Below, in pieces: positions 8,024-15,941 of a DNA stretch of 60,122 bases. The notes beneath the pieces were generated by a model. It did not search any database. It was not told the DNA's origin and worked only from the letters and a program-made list of their open reading frames with translations. The position numbers were made by a program, and so were the translations under genes. The stretch covers positions 1 to 60,122 of the IMG/VR virus record IMGVR_UViG_3300046499_000358; one strand, 5' to 3'. How positions within the stretch are numbered: position 1 is the first letter of the stretch; each line of letters begins with the position of its first letter. The DNA is from a virus.

Positions 8024-8490
8024 AACCGAGCTACAACGTGCTGCGCATGTACTACCCGCACCGGAGCCGCTATCCGCGCGGGATGCTGCTGGAGCTGCTG
8101 GGCTGGGATGACCTGCTGAACAATGACGCCTACGCGGATACATGCGCCATGCGGATGAGCTATGCACTAGCGCGCGCGGGCGTGCATCTGGCCGGTGCGC
8201 GCATGCTGGGCAGGGGGCAGAGCGTGAAAGGGGTTCCGATCGAGCCGGGGCAGGGCAAGCTGTCGCAGATCCTGCTCCGCATGTGGGGCGCACCGGAAAA
8301 ATATCGCTCAGAGGCGGCAGCACGCGCGGGGATCGGCCGGCGCACTGGCGTGGTGTCGTTTTTCCGCATCCACCCGAACGTGAATCAGGGTCACATCGAC
8401 CTGATCGAGCCGGGCGGAAACGGATTCGCGGAGTGCGCCATGTCGTGCTACTTCGGGTCGCGTGAGGTGTGGTTCTGGTCGCTAAAATAG
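8020..8490 (+). CDS. Tae4-type peptidoglycan amidase effector
   Basis: A 156-residue protein resembling T6SS amidase effector 4, which cuts the D-Glu-mDAP bond of peptidoglycan stems. Family marks seen: YP start region (residues 18-19), L-x-N...CAMRMSYAL with the putative nucleophile Cys42, TGVVSFFRI, GHIDL with the putative catalytic His125, the paired cysteines Cys139 and Cys143 (spacing four), and the VWFWSLK end. From memory, family members carry an Asp between these two cysteines; here the central residue is Met141, so activity needs checking. No signal peptide, as expected of this effector. Overlaps its immunity gene. The phage also has a separate endolysin at 38593. Confidence 0.75.
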   Translation: MKPSYNVLRMYYPHRSRYPRGMLLELLGWDDLLNNDAYADTCAMRMSYALARAGVHLAGARMLGRGQSVKGVPIEPGQGKLSQILLRMWGAPEKYRSEAAARAGIGRRTGVVSFFRIHPNVNQGHIDLIEPGGNGFAECAMSCYFGSREVWFWSLK

Positions 8491-8529
8491 GTGATGCGCG
8501 TCGTTGTCCTGCAACATTGCATAAATACT

Positions 8530-8558
8530 TTGACTTGTGGTAGTTGCTGAACGACAAT
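8530..8558 (+). promoter_or_regulatory. Predicted sigma-70 promoter after the toxin cassette
   Basis: TTGACT (8530-8535), 17-base spacer, GACAAT (8553-8558), in the AT-rich gap behind the Tae4 stop. It would transcribe the genes from 8593 on. Not experimentally supported. Confidence 0.4.
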
Positions 8559-8592
8559 TGAGCGTTACAACCACCACGATAAGGGGAACTGA

Positions 8593-9081
8593 ATGGACAA
8601 CCTGACCGGATCGCAAGAAGCCACGCTGCGTGAGCAAGAGAAACCCGTCGCTGTCGCGCAACTGCGCTTCACCGACAACCCGGACGGCAGCATGAGCATC
8701 GAGGCCACCCACGCGCCCGAAGTGTTCGAGCCGATGAACCAGAGCCACGCAATCCTGCGCGCCGTGACGCAATACCTGCCGGTGCTGTGCACGCCCATCG
8801 GGATCGACATCAAGGACGGCACCGGCTACAAGCTGCCGATCAACGATGGCGAACGCTATCAGGCGCTGCGGGCGCTGGCGTTCCTGCCCGACGCCGAGCG
8901 CGATGCGATCCTGGCCGCGATTGGCTTGGCCGAACCGGGCAGCGAAGCGGAGTTCGATGCCTACGCCGACAAGCTGGTGGAATATGCGCGCACCATCACC
9001 AAGGCCAATGCCGAGCAGTCGGCCATTGCGGGGGCGGAAGGAATCAAGCTGGCTAGCGCCAGCGGCGGCGTTCTTAACTGA
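8593..9081 (+). CDS. Hypothetical protein
   Basis: A 162-residue acidic protein with a GATAAGGGG ribosome site before the ATG. The N-terminal half looks beta-rich, the C-terminal half helical (residues 95-150). The text QYLPVLCTPIGIDIKDGTGY suggests a folded soluble protein. No domain recognised. Located in the cargo-like end of the rightward unit. Confidence 0.55.
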   Translation: MDNLTGSQEATLREQEKPVAVAQLRFTDNPDGSMSIEATHAPEVFEPMNQSHAILRAVTQYLPVLCTPIGIDIKDGTGYKLPINDGERYQALRALAFLPDAERDAILAAIGLAEPGSEAEFDAYADKLVEYARTITKANAEQSAIAGAEGIKLASASGGVLN

Positions 9082-9090
9082 GGCTAAGCA

Positions 9091-9468
9091 ATGTTCGATC
9101 ACCTTCATATCATCGACAACAGCGGGCCGCGGAATGTCACCGTCACCGAGCAACGCGCTCCTACCGATGCATCGGTAGCGCTGCTAAGGGAAATGGAAGC
9201 CGAGGCCCGCGCTAAGGTAGTGCAATCGGTGCGCACGCAGAATTGCCCTATCGAGTGCGTCATCCACCGAGCGCCCGATTACATCAATGCGAAGACCCAA
9301 TTTATGGTGCTCCTTACCGTAAATGGAAAGCGCATGGAAGTACGCCGCAGCGTCAATGATTGGATCGCCCCAAACGCCGTCGCGGATGAACTGGTCAAAG
9401 CTGTCTCTGATACCATTGCGGTCGTGGTTCTAGCGCAGCATTTGCATACCGCCTTACATGGCTTGTAG
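9091..9468 (+). CDS. Hypothetical protein
   Basis: A 125-residue protein immediately after the previous gene. Opens with a His-rich MFDHLHIIDN, has a central helix (ALLREMEAEARAKV) and a basic beta segment around residues 70-85. Local codon use is less GC-biased than in the virion genes. No family recognised. Confidence 0.5.
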   Translation: MFDHLHIIDNSGPRNVTVTEQRAPTDASVALLREMEAEARAKVVQSVRTQNCPIECVIHRAPDYINAKTQFMVLLTVNGKRMEVRRSVNDWIAPNAVADELVKAVSDTIAVVVLAQHLHTALHGL

Positions 9469-9523
9469 CATTTTACTGCCGAGCGGTTTGCGCTAGATCA
9501 ACAGCCGCAGCCTTTCCTGATGC

Positions 9524-9557
9524 CATGCTCTCCAGACGAACACGACTGGAGAGCATG
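9524..9557 (+). promoter_or_regulatory. Perfect inverted repeat hiding a ribosome site and start codon
   Basis: CATGCTCTCCAG (9524-9535), 10-base loop, CTGGAGAGCATG (9546-9557): a 12-base perfect stem. The right arm contains GGAGAG and the ATG at 9555 of the lipoprotein gene, so in mRNA the start site would be paired. Could act as translational control or, at the DNA level, as an operator. Confidence 0.7.
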
Positions 9558-10076
9558 ATGCGGAACATGATGATCGTTATCGGGCTGGTCCTGGCGCTGC
9601 AAGGCTGCGCCGCGACCGGCCCGAATCGCACCCTGCTAGGTGCCCAAGCCATGCAACAAGGAAACTACAGCACGGCGGAAGCCTCGATGCGGGCGGCGAT
9701 CCAGTCCGGCGAGCGGCCAGCGGACAACTGGTTCCATCTTGGCCTGCTGTACTATGTGCAGGCCGGGCAAGCGCCCGCCACACGCGATGCCATGCTGCTA
9801 CGCTCGCAATCGGCGTTCACGCTGGCCGCGCGCTACGGCAACCCCAAAGCACAGGATATTCTGCAACAGTGGGGCAAACCCGTGCCTGCGGCTGACCTCA
9901 TGGTGCAGGAACATGGCGATCAATCCGCCGCGCTCGCGCTGCTGATGGTTGGTGCTTCGGCCGCCATCACGGCGAAAAGCGCCGCGCCAGCCCCGATGCA
10001 ATTTGCCCCGGCGCAGTTGCAAGTCAACTGCACATCAATGGCGTTCGGCAAGATCGTCAACACGGATTGCCGCTAG
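9555..10076 (+). CDS. Outer-membrane lipoprotein with TPR/Sel1-like segment
   Basis: A 173-residue protein with a lipoprotein signal peptide: MMRNMM, hydrophobic IVIGLVLAL, lipobox LQGC with Cys18. After lipidation Ala follows, which favours outer-membrane sorting. Residues 35-120 form tandem helices of TPR/Sel1 type (AMQQGNYSTAEASMRAAI, NWFHLGLLYYVQAGQ). An ATG at 9558 is an alternative start. Last gene of the rightward unit; its stop shares CTAG with the stop of the converging virion gene. A cargo or exclusion lipoprotein is an inference. Confidence 0.65.
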   Translation: MMRNMMIVIGLVLALQGCAATGPNRTLLGAQAMQQGNYSTAEASMRAAIQSGERPADNWFHLGLLYYVQAGQAPATRDAMLLRSQSAFTLAARYGNPKAQDILQQWGKPVPAADLMVQEHGDQSAALALLMVGASAAITAKSAAPAPMQFAPAQLQVNCTSMAFGKIVNTDCR

Positions 10077-12604
10077 TTCAGGCTACTTTTCTTCGTGGCG
10101 CGCGCCGTGTCGATAATGCTTTTCTTGAACTCGGCCAGCGCCTTGCGCTCCCCGATGTGGTCGATAATCTTGCTACCGACCGCATCGCCCAGCAGCGCCC
10201 CCGCGCCCGCGCCTGCCGGGCCGAATAGCGCCCCCGCCCCGCCGCCGATGGCTGCTGTCGCCTTGCCTGCCACGCGCGACATCATCCCGCGCTTGAGTGC
10301 CTGCGCCGCCTGCGCCGACGCCCCCGGATAGCTCGCGTTCACCGCCAGGATATTGCCGGCGTCGACCAGATCGCGGAGCTGCGCCAGCTCGTGCGCATCG
10401 AACACCAGCGGCAGCTTGGCCGAATTGTTGCGCACGAGATTGTTGATGCCGCCCCGGTTCCACAACTGGCGCGCGTTGCCGTAATTCGTCGCCGTGCCTG
10501 CATTCAGGAACTTGTCGGCATAGTGGGCGCGCAGGGTCGCCAGCGCCTTTTGCGCCGCTGGCTGCAAGGCTGGCGGCAGGTTCTTGTACGTGTCAACGAT
10601 GTGCGCAAATTGGTCGGGCGACAGGTTGATGATCGCATCGGGGATTTTGTTGTACGGCGTGGCGCGGTTGATCGGCGTGTACGGGTCCGAGTCGAACAGG
10701 TGGGAAATTCCGTGCGGGTCTTCAAAGACACGCTTTTCCAGCATGTGCAGGCCACGCGCCGCCTGATACACGTCAGTGCCCGCCGCCTTGAACACGCCTT
10801 CGTCCAGTGCCACCTTGACCTGCCCGAGCGCATGGCTCTTGTCGGGAGACCAGACCGCATTGAGCCATTTTCGGAAGCGCTCGGCGTTGGTCATGGTCAT
10901 CTGCCCATCCGGCCCGAGCGCCTTGAAGCGCTGGTACTGGCTTTCGATGGTGTGCAGCAGCCCATGCTGGTCCTTCGCCATCAGCGTGGCCTTGAAATCG
11001 GGGTCGGCCAGCAGCGCATCCAGTGGCCCTGTGGCCACGGGTGCCTTGCTGGCGGCGGCGCGCTGGTTGGCGATATCGTACAACGAGTTCTTGGCGTTCT
11101 CGAAATACTCGCGCGCCGCATCGTAGGGTGCGGCAATATCCTGCCCCTTGGCCTGCAACGCCGACTCGTCCAGCCCGCTCACGGCCCCGGTGCGGTCGAT
11201 CATCCCTTGCACATGCGCAGCGAGGGCATCACGTTCGTGGGCGAACTGGTCGAGCGCGGCCATGCCGGCCGGTTCGCTGGTGTATTTCGACAGCTGGTAA
11301 TCGGTCGCGGCGGCTGCCTCGTTGGCATCGATCGCACTCTTTCGCATGCGCGTGACGCCGACATTGCCCAATACCTGTTGGCGCTGGGTAGGATCGAGCG
11401 GGCCGGTATGGTCGAACGCCATTTCGGGCGGGGGCGGCAGCGGCGGCTCGCCCGCACCACCGGCCGCAGCGCTGGGCGCGGCACCGGATACGGGCGCTTC
11501 CTTGCCCGGCAGCTTGATCCCGTACTGGTCCAGCACCGCCTGGATGTCGCTGGTGTCGGCCATCTGTGCAATCAGCGCGTCAGCCGGTGGGGTTGGTGCG
11601 GCAACCGGAGCTGGGGCTATCGCCGTTTCCGGCAGGCGCATTTCATTGGCCAGCGGATGCACGGCAGGCGCGGCGCCTTGCTGGGCCGCCGCGAACTGGT
11701 CGAGCGCCGTTTGCGGGGCGCTGGCGGGTAGCGGAACAGGCTCGTTCAGCGCGCCATACGGGGCGGCTGCTGGCTGGCTGGCATAGGCTTCCAGCGCGGT
11801 CTGCGGCGCGGCAGGCGTAGCCGGTGGCAATGCGGGCAGCGCGTCGGCGGGCGGCACTGGCAGCGCGGTCGGATCGGTGCCGCGTCGCAGGTAGGCCGGC
11901 ACATCGTAATTGACGGGCGCGGCGGCCGGAATATCGGCAGGCGGCGGCAACAGCGGCGGGTGGCCCGCGCGCGCGGCTGCATCGGCAGCGTCAGCCGCTG
12001 CGGCATTGGCCCGTGCCAGCCCGCCAATCGCAGCACGCGAGGACGACGCAGCGCGCGACAATGCCTCCAGTTCAGGGATCGGAATACCGACGATGCCGGA
12101 GCTTTCCATCGCATCGCCAGCACGTTGCGTGTACTCAGCCCCCTTTGCGGTCTTAGGCTGATAGGCGTACTTGCTCAGTGCCGCCGTAGCGTCGGCAGCA
12201 TGCTGCTCGACATTGCGCGCGCCTTCCGCTGTGCCATAGGTGCCGGATGCGATGGACGATGCCAGCCCACCAATCGTGCCGCCAGCCTGACCAAGGCCGC
12301 CGAGAATGCCGCTCGTCACCAGTGCGCGCCCAGCCTCGATGCCACCCGTTACCTTGTCCAGCAGTGAGGAATTATCTGCGGCCGGCTGGGTGGCGACAAT
12401 GCTGCTGCCCGCATTGTCGAAGCCGGGCAGCCCGGCATTGGCCGAGTCGGCCGCGTGAATCTGGCTCGACAGGTCAGTGCTTGGCGGTGCGCTCAGTTTG
12501 CCGATGTCGTAGCCGTTGCTGGCGAGCTTGGCCGTCAGGTCGGCCTTCGACATCCCGTCAGGGACGTTGCGCACAATCGTGCCATCTGGTAAGCGAACGT
12601 CCAT
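10073..12604 (-). CDS. Large internal virion (ejection) protein
   Basis: An 843-residue protein, last gene of the leftward unit. The N-terminus (VRLPDGTIVRNVPDGMSKADL) matches a short motif common at the start of podovirus ejection and tail-associated proteins. A long Ala/Pro linker spans about residues 190-390, and the C-terminal half is helical. A Gly/Ala-rich hydrophobic patch near residues 785-815 (AAIGGGAGALFGPAGAGAGALLGDAVG) could contact or cross membrane. Probably carried in the head and injected. Confidence 0.6.
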   Translation of the reverse strand: MDVRLPDGTIVRNVPDGMSKADLTAKLASNGYDIGKLSAPPSTDLSSQIHAADSANAGLPGFDNAGSSIVATQPAADNSSLLDKVTGGIEAGRALVTSGILGGLGQAGGTIGGLASSIASGTYGTAEGARNVEQHAADATAALSKYAYQPKTAKGAEYTQRAGDAMESSGIVGIPIPELEALSRAASSSRAAIGGLARANAAAADAADAAARAGHPPLLPPPADIPAAAPVNYDVPAYLRRGTDPTALPVPPADALPALPPATPAAPQTALEAYASQPAAAPYGALNEPVPLPASAPQTALDQFAAAQQGAAPAVHPLANEMRLPETAIAPAPVAAPTPPADALIAQMADTSDIQAVLDQYGIKLPGKEAPVSGAAPSAAAGGAGEPPLPPPPEMAFDHTGPLDPTQRQQVLGNVGVTRMRKSAIDANEAAAATDYQLSKYTSEPAGMAALDQFAHERDALAAHVQGMIDRTGAVSGLDESALQAKGQDIAAPYDAAREYFENAKNSLYDIANQRAAASKAPVATGPLDALLADPDFKATLMAKDQHGLLHTIESQYQRFKALGPDGQMTMTNAERFRKWLNAVWSPDKSHALGQVKVALDEGVFKAAGTDVYQAARGLHMLEKRVFEDPHGISHLFDSDPYTPINRATPYNKIPDAIINLSPDQFAHIVDTYKNLPPALQPAAQKALATLRAHYADKFLNAGTATNYGNARQLWNRGGINNLVRNNSAKLPLVFDAHELAQLRDLVDAGNILAVNASYPGASAQAAQALKRGMMSRVAGKATAAIGGGAGALFGPAGAGAGALLGDAVGSKIIDHIGERKALAEFKKSIIDTARATKKSSLN

Positions 12605-13974
12605 TAGTGCAGGCTCCCGAAATCAATTACGCCACCAGTTTGTGCAACGGGATTCGGCACGGTTGCGCCGCCTGCGCCCTGATCTGCCAACCCCCAATTG
12701 GATGGCTTGCCTGCTGGCGGCTGGATACCCGTCACTGAGCGCGTTCCGGCAGTCAGGAACCGGGCAAAATCGCTCTTGCTCGGGTCTTTCACATAGACGG
12801 GGTTGCTTGAATTGTATTGCTGTTGCATGCCGTGCACCTGTGTCGCGAGCAGCGGGATGTAGGTATTCGCGGCACCGAGAATCTGCCCCGGCGCGCCACT
12901 GGTTGCAAACGCATTCGCAGCGGCTTCGCGCTCCTTCTCGCCGCCAGCGCCCGGCACGATTGCCTTGACGACTTCCTGACCAACCAATTGCCGCGCCGTG
13001 TCGAAGTTCGTCACTGCCGCATTGCCCGTCTGCTTTGCCAGCGCGTTTGCCAGTTTGTTATACAGCACGGTATCTTTGTTATTCAGGGCATCTGCCATGC
13101 CTTTGAGCGTGTTCAGGTGCTCCAGCGCGTTGTTCGTGAACCGCACCTGGTCGGCCTGATGCCCGCTGACCCATGCCTGCTTGGCATGGTATGCCGCCTT
13201 GTAATCGCCCTCGTTGTAATCCGGGTTGATCTTCTTCGCTGCGGCCAGAATTTCGCTGCGGTCCGGGTCGCGCAGCCCAATCGTCGCATCGCCATCGGCC
13301 ACCATCTGGGCCGTCGCTTGAACGACTTTCGGGTCTGACTTGTCGGCATTCGTGCGCGCTTGCAACAACTTGAGTTGCTGCCCGAATTGGCGGTCCTGCA
13401 AGCTCAACTGCTGATCGAACTGGCGCGACTGCTTGGCGTCATCGTGGTCATGGTTGGCTTGCACTTGTGCTGCCGCCCGCTTGTATTCGTCCTCGTGCAT
13501 CGCCAGTTCCGCCACCTTGGAAGGGTCGATATAGCCTTTGCTCATCGCTGCCGTGATATAGGTGTGCGGGTCGGCGGCAAGGTGCGCGAGGCTGGACGCT
13601 TTTTCATCCTGCACCATCGGCGCGGCCTTTTGGATCACGGCTTGCTGTTCGGGCGTCAAGGGCGTGCCGCTGTTCGGCGTACCCGACAATGCCGCGTCAT
13701 AGTCGCCGTAGGTCTGCCCCATCTGCCCATTGATGACGCCCTGCTGCGCTTGCGCGATGGAGTCGGCCATCGTCTGGCGCTCGCGCTGTGCCGCCGCCGA
13801 TTTCATATCGAGCACCGCCTGTTCCTTCTGCAAGGCGAGGTCGTTTTGCATCTGGAGCAGGTCTTTCTGCCCGGCCAGTTGCTGGTCCTGCATGGCCGAT
13901 GCGTTCAGCGCCTGCCCGGTGGCCTGCATGCCCTGCCCGAGCCCGCCCAGCGCGCCAATAATGATGCCGCTCAT
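12604..13974 (-). CDS. Internal virion protein
   Basis: A 456-residue, Gln- and Ala-rich helical protein. It starts MSGIIIGALGGLGQGMQATGQ, a Gly-rich hydrophobic N-terminus typical of podovirus ejection proteins, then long coiled-coil-like helices with repeated SLQDRQFGQQLKL and RQFDQQLSL units near residues 185-205. Adjoins neighbours by one-base stop/start overlaps. Confidence 0.6.
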   Translation of the reverse strand: MSGIIIGALGGLGQGMQATGQALNASAMQDQQLAGQKDLLQMQNDLALQKEQAVLDMKSAAAQRERQTMADSIAQAQQGVINGQMGQTYGDYDAALSGTPNSGTPLTPEQQAVIQKAAPMVQDEKASSLAHLAADPHTYITAAMSKGYIDPSKVAELAMHEDEYKRAAAQVQANHDHDDAKQSRQFDQQLSLQDRQFGQQLKLLQARTNADKSDPKVVQATAQMVADGDATIGLRDPDRSEILAAAKKINPDYNEGDYKAAYHAKQAWVSGHQADQVRFTNNALEHLNTLKGMADALNNKDTVLYNKLANALAKQTGNAAVTNFDTARQLVGQEVVKAIVPGAGGEKEREAAANAFATSGAPGQILGAANTYIPLLATQVHGMQQQYNSSNPVYVKDPSKSDFARFLTAGTRSVTGIQPPAGKPSNWGLADQGAGGATVPNPVAQTGGVIDFGSLH

Positions 13975-14516
13975 TATGCAGCCCCCCGCGCACCCGCGAC
14001 GATGCCGCCAGCCGCAGGCGGTGGCGCACCCGCTCCCGCATCGGCAGATGCGGGCATGGTGCCTTGGCTTGCGCTGTGGTCCATGCCCGCCTGGATGAAC
14101 TGCTGAATCTTGGCCTGCGAGAAGCCGAACACTTGCAGCAGGTACGTGACCATTTCCTTGGTGGTCTGCGCGATGGTGTCGCTCGACACCTGCATGATCC
14201 CGGCCTTGGCCGCGAAGTCGATGGCCTCGCAGGTCAGCACTTGCGCGGCGGGGATTGCCGCCTTCATCGGCATCGTGCCCTTGCTCTGCTGATACAGGAT
14301 ACCCATCAGCTTGGCGATGCCCTCGCCCACGATCTGTGCCGGGTCGCCCGGCTGCTTGAGTTGGTTGGCCAGCATCTGGCGCGTTTCTGGCGCGTACATC
14401 ACTTTCAGGCCCGCCGTGACGATCCGTTCAAACGCGGGCATCAGGTCGGGCGGCACCTTGGCCTGCACCGCCTGCTCGACCTGCTCCAGTTGGGGATTGG
14501 TGGTTTGTCCGAGCAT
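13974..14516 (-). CDS. Virion-associated helical protein
   Basis: A 180-residue helical protein, mostly amphipathic helices in residues 10-140, with a Pro/Ala/Gly tail. It ends in GGIVAGARGAA, resembling the PGIIAGARGG end of the adjacent protein at 14518. The ATG at 14516 is chosen; a longer in-frame start at 14585 would overlap the upstream gene. Probably an internal virion or tail component. Confidence 0.55.
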   Translation of the reverse strand: MLGQTTNPQLEQVEQAVQAKVPPDLMPAFERIVTAGLKVMYAPETRQMLANQLKQPGDPAQIVGEGIAKLMGILYQQSKGTMPMKAAIPAAQVLTCEAIDFAAKAGIMQVSSDTIAQTTKEMVTYLLQVFGFSQAKIQQFIQAGMDHSASQGTMPASADAGAGAPPPAAGGIVAGARGAA

Positions 14517-14517
14517 C

Positions 14518-15465
14518 TTAGCCTCCGCGTGCGCCGGCAATGATGCCGGGGTAGGTTTGGGCGGGCTTCGAGAACACCGCCGCATTCGGGTTGACCGTCA
14601 TGTTGATCCGTGGCTGCGCGTTGGCGTTGGTGCGCTGGGTGTCGATGATCTGCTGTTGCAGGTTGAAGTTGCGGTCTGCCGCATAGCCATTGGCCGCGCC
14701 CTGCGCCAGCCCGCCCGCCATGTTCATCACGCCCGCCGCCAGCGTCTTGTTGCTGTTCATCCAGTTACCCACCTTGCCGAAGGTGTCGCCAAAGAACGAC
14801 GAGGACGACTGCGCCGGGGCGCTGGAATTGGCAATCGCATGCTGGATCGACTGCTCCAGCGGCGACGGGCCGCTGGGTGTCCACGGCGCGGCCGGGGCGG
14901 TGGGCGATACCGGGCCGAGCGGGGCCGATGCGCCAGCCGGGGCCGCGATGCCGCCCGCATCCGTGGCGGCCGTGGCGGCAGGTGAAGCGCCGGACGCGGC
15001 GCTGTTGATGATGCCCGAGCCGCCCGCCGCATCGGTTCCCGCAATGCCAGCGGTGGGCGCGGTGGCCAGATCCGGCAGCGGGTAGGTTGTCGCCGCCGTG
15101 CCGCCCACACTGCCGGTCACGGCCCCCGCATCGGCGGCACCGCTGGCCGCGCCGGTCGCTGCCGCATCGGTTGCACTGGCGCCCGCTGCCCCGGCATCCG
15201 CTGCCGCCGCGCCGCCCGAGGCCGCGCCCGATCCTGCCGCGCCGGCCGTCCCGGCTGCTGTCTCCGCTGCCGTGCCCAGCCCCATGATACCGGCACCCAG
15301 CGCACCCAGCGCCATGCCGGAACCGATATGCTTGAGTTCCTTACTGTCCGTCACCATGCCGACAACGGTTGTCACCGCCGCGATGGTGGCGAGGGTTTCC
15401 ACGGCCACCACGCCGGTGGCGACGGCCCCCATGCTTGCGACTGCTGCCACGGCTGTAAAGGCCAT
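14518..15465 (-). CDS. Ala/Gly-rich virion protein with hydrophobic N-terminus
   Basis: A 315-residue protein. Residues 1-70 are strongly hydrophobic (several Ala/Val/Gly segments that could form membrane helices), residues 70-200 are low-complexity Ala/Gly/Thr, and the end contains a Gln/Asn-rich helix. This resembles podovirus ejection proteins that enter the cell envelope at infection. C-terminus PGIIAGARGG. Confidence 0.55.
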   Translation of the reverse strand: MAFTAVAAVASMGAVATGVVAVETLATIAAVTTVVGMVTDSKELKHIGSGMALGALGAGIMGLGTAAETAAGTAGAAGSGAASGGAAAADAGAAGASATDAAATGAASGAADAGAVTGSVGGTAATTYPLPDLATAPTAGIAGTDAAGGSGIINSAASGASPAATAATDAGGIAAPAGASAPLGPVSPTAPAAPWTPSGPSPLEQSIQHAIANSSAPAQSSSSFFGDTFGKVGNWMNSNKTLAAGVMNMAGGLAQGAANGYAADRNFNLQQQIIDTQRTNANAQPRINMTVNPNAAVFSKPAQTYPGIIAGARGG

Positions 15466-15941
15466 CAGACACCTCCTTTGTGCGTTGCGGGGAACATGCG
15501 CGCCATCATCACTTCCTCGCGCGCATAGTCCATTTTTTCGAGAATCTGGGCGAAGTAATTGCTGTACTTCGCATGCCAGACAAGTTTGAATTCGGGCAGT
15601 TGCTTGGCCAGCTCCTGCTCGCAGAACCGGATCAACCTGACCCCGGTGCGGCCGGTGCGGTAGTCGGGATGCAGGAACAGCACGTCATTGGTCGCCAGCG
15701 TCAGGCCCACATAATGCATATGCTGGTCGATGAAGAACGCGCTGTAACCGATCAACTGTCCATCCTCGCGCGCCGTGAACAGCACGAAGTTCCCCGCCGC
15801 TTCCAGCGCCCGGTAGCTGGCCCAGCGCGGTTGCAGCGCGATCCGGTCGCGGTTCAGCGTCAGTTCCTCGTAATGCAGACGCAGCAGGCCATCCACTTCC
15901 TCCACTACATCGAACAGGGTTTCGCGCGCGTAGGCGATCAT
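15465..15941 (-). CDS. GNAT-family acetyltransferase
   Basis: A 158-residue protein with the GNAT layout: beta strands around NFVLFTAREDGQLIGYSAFFID (residues 50-71), then LTLATNDVLFLHPDYRTGRTGVRLI where the R-T-G-R-T-G segment matches the acetyl-CoA pyrophosphate loop (Q/R-x-x-G-x-G/A), then a helix. It overlaps its neighbour by ATGA and lies between ejection-protein genes, a position where other podoviruses also keep such an enzyme. Substrate unknown; it may modify a host protein. Confidence 0.75.
   Translation of the reverse strand: MIAYARETLFDVVEEVDGLLRLHYEELTLNRDRIALQPRWASYRALEAAGNFVLFTAREDGQLIGYSAFFIDQHMHYVGLTLATNDVLFLHPDYRTGRTGVRLIRFCEQELAKQLPEFKLVWHAKYSNYFAQILEKMDYAREEVMMARMFPATHKGGV

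Noticed and set aside
10391-11731. 446-codon plus-strand open frame opposite the large ejection protein
   Set aside because: Arg/Val-rich antisense text with no ribosome site; the minus-strand gene is continuous and normal.
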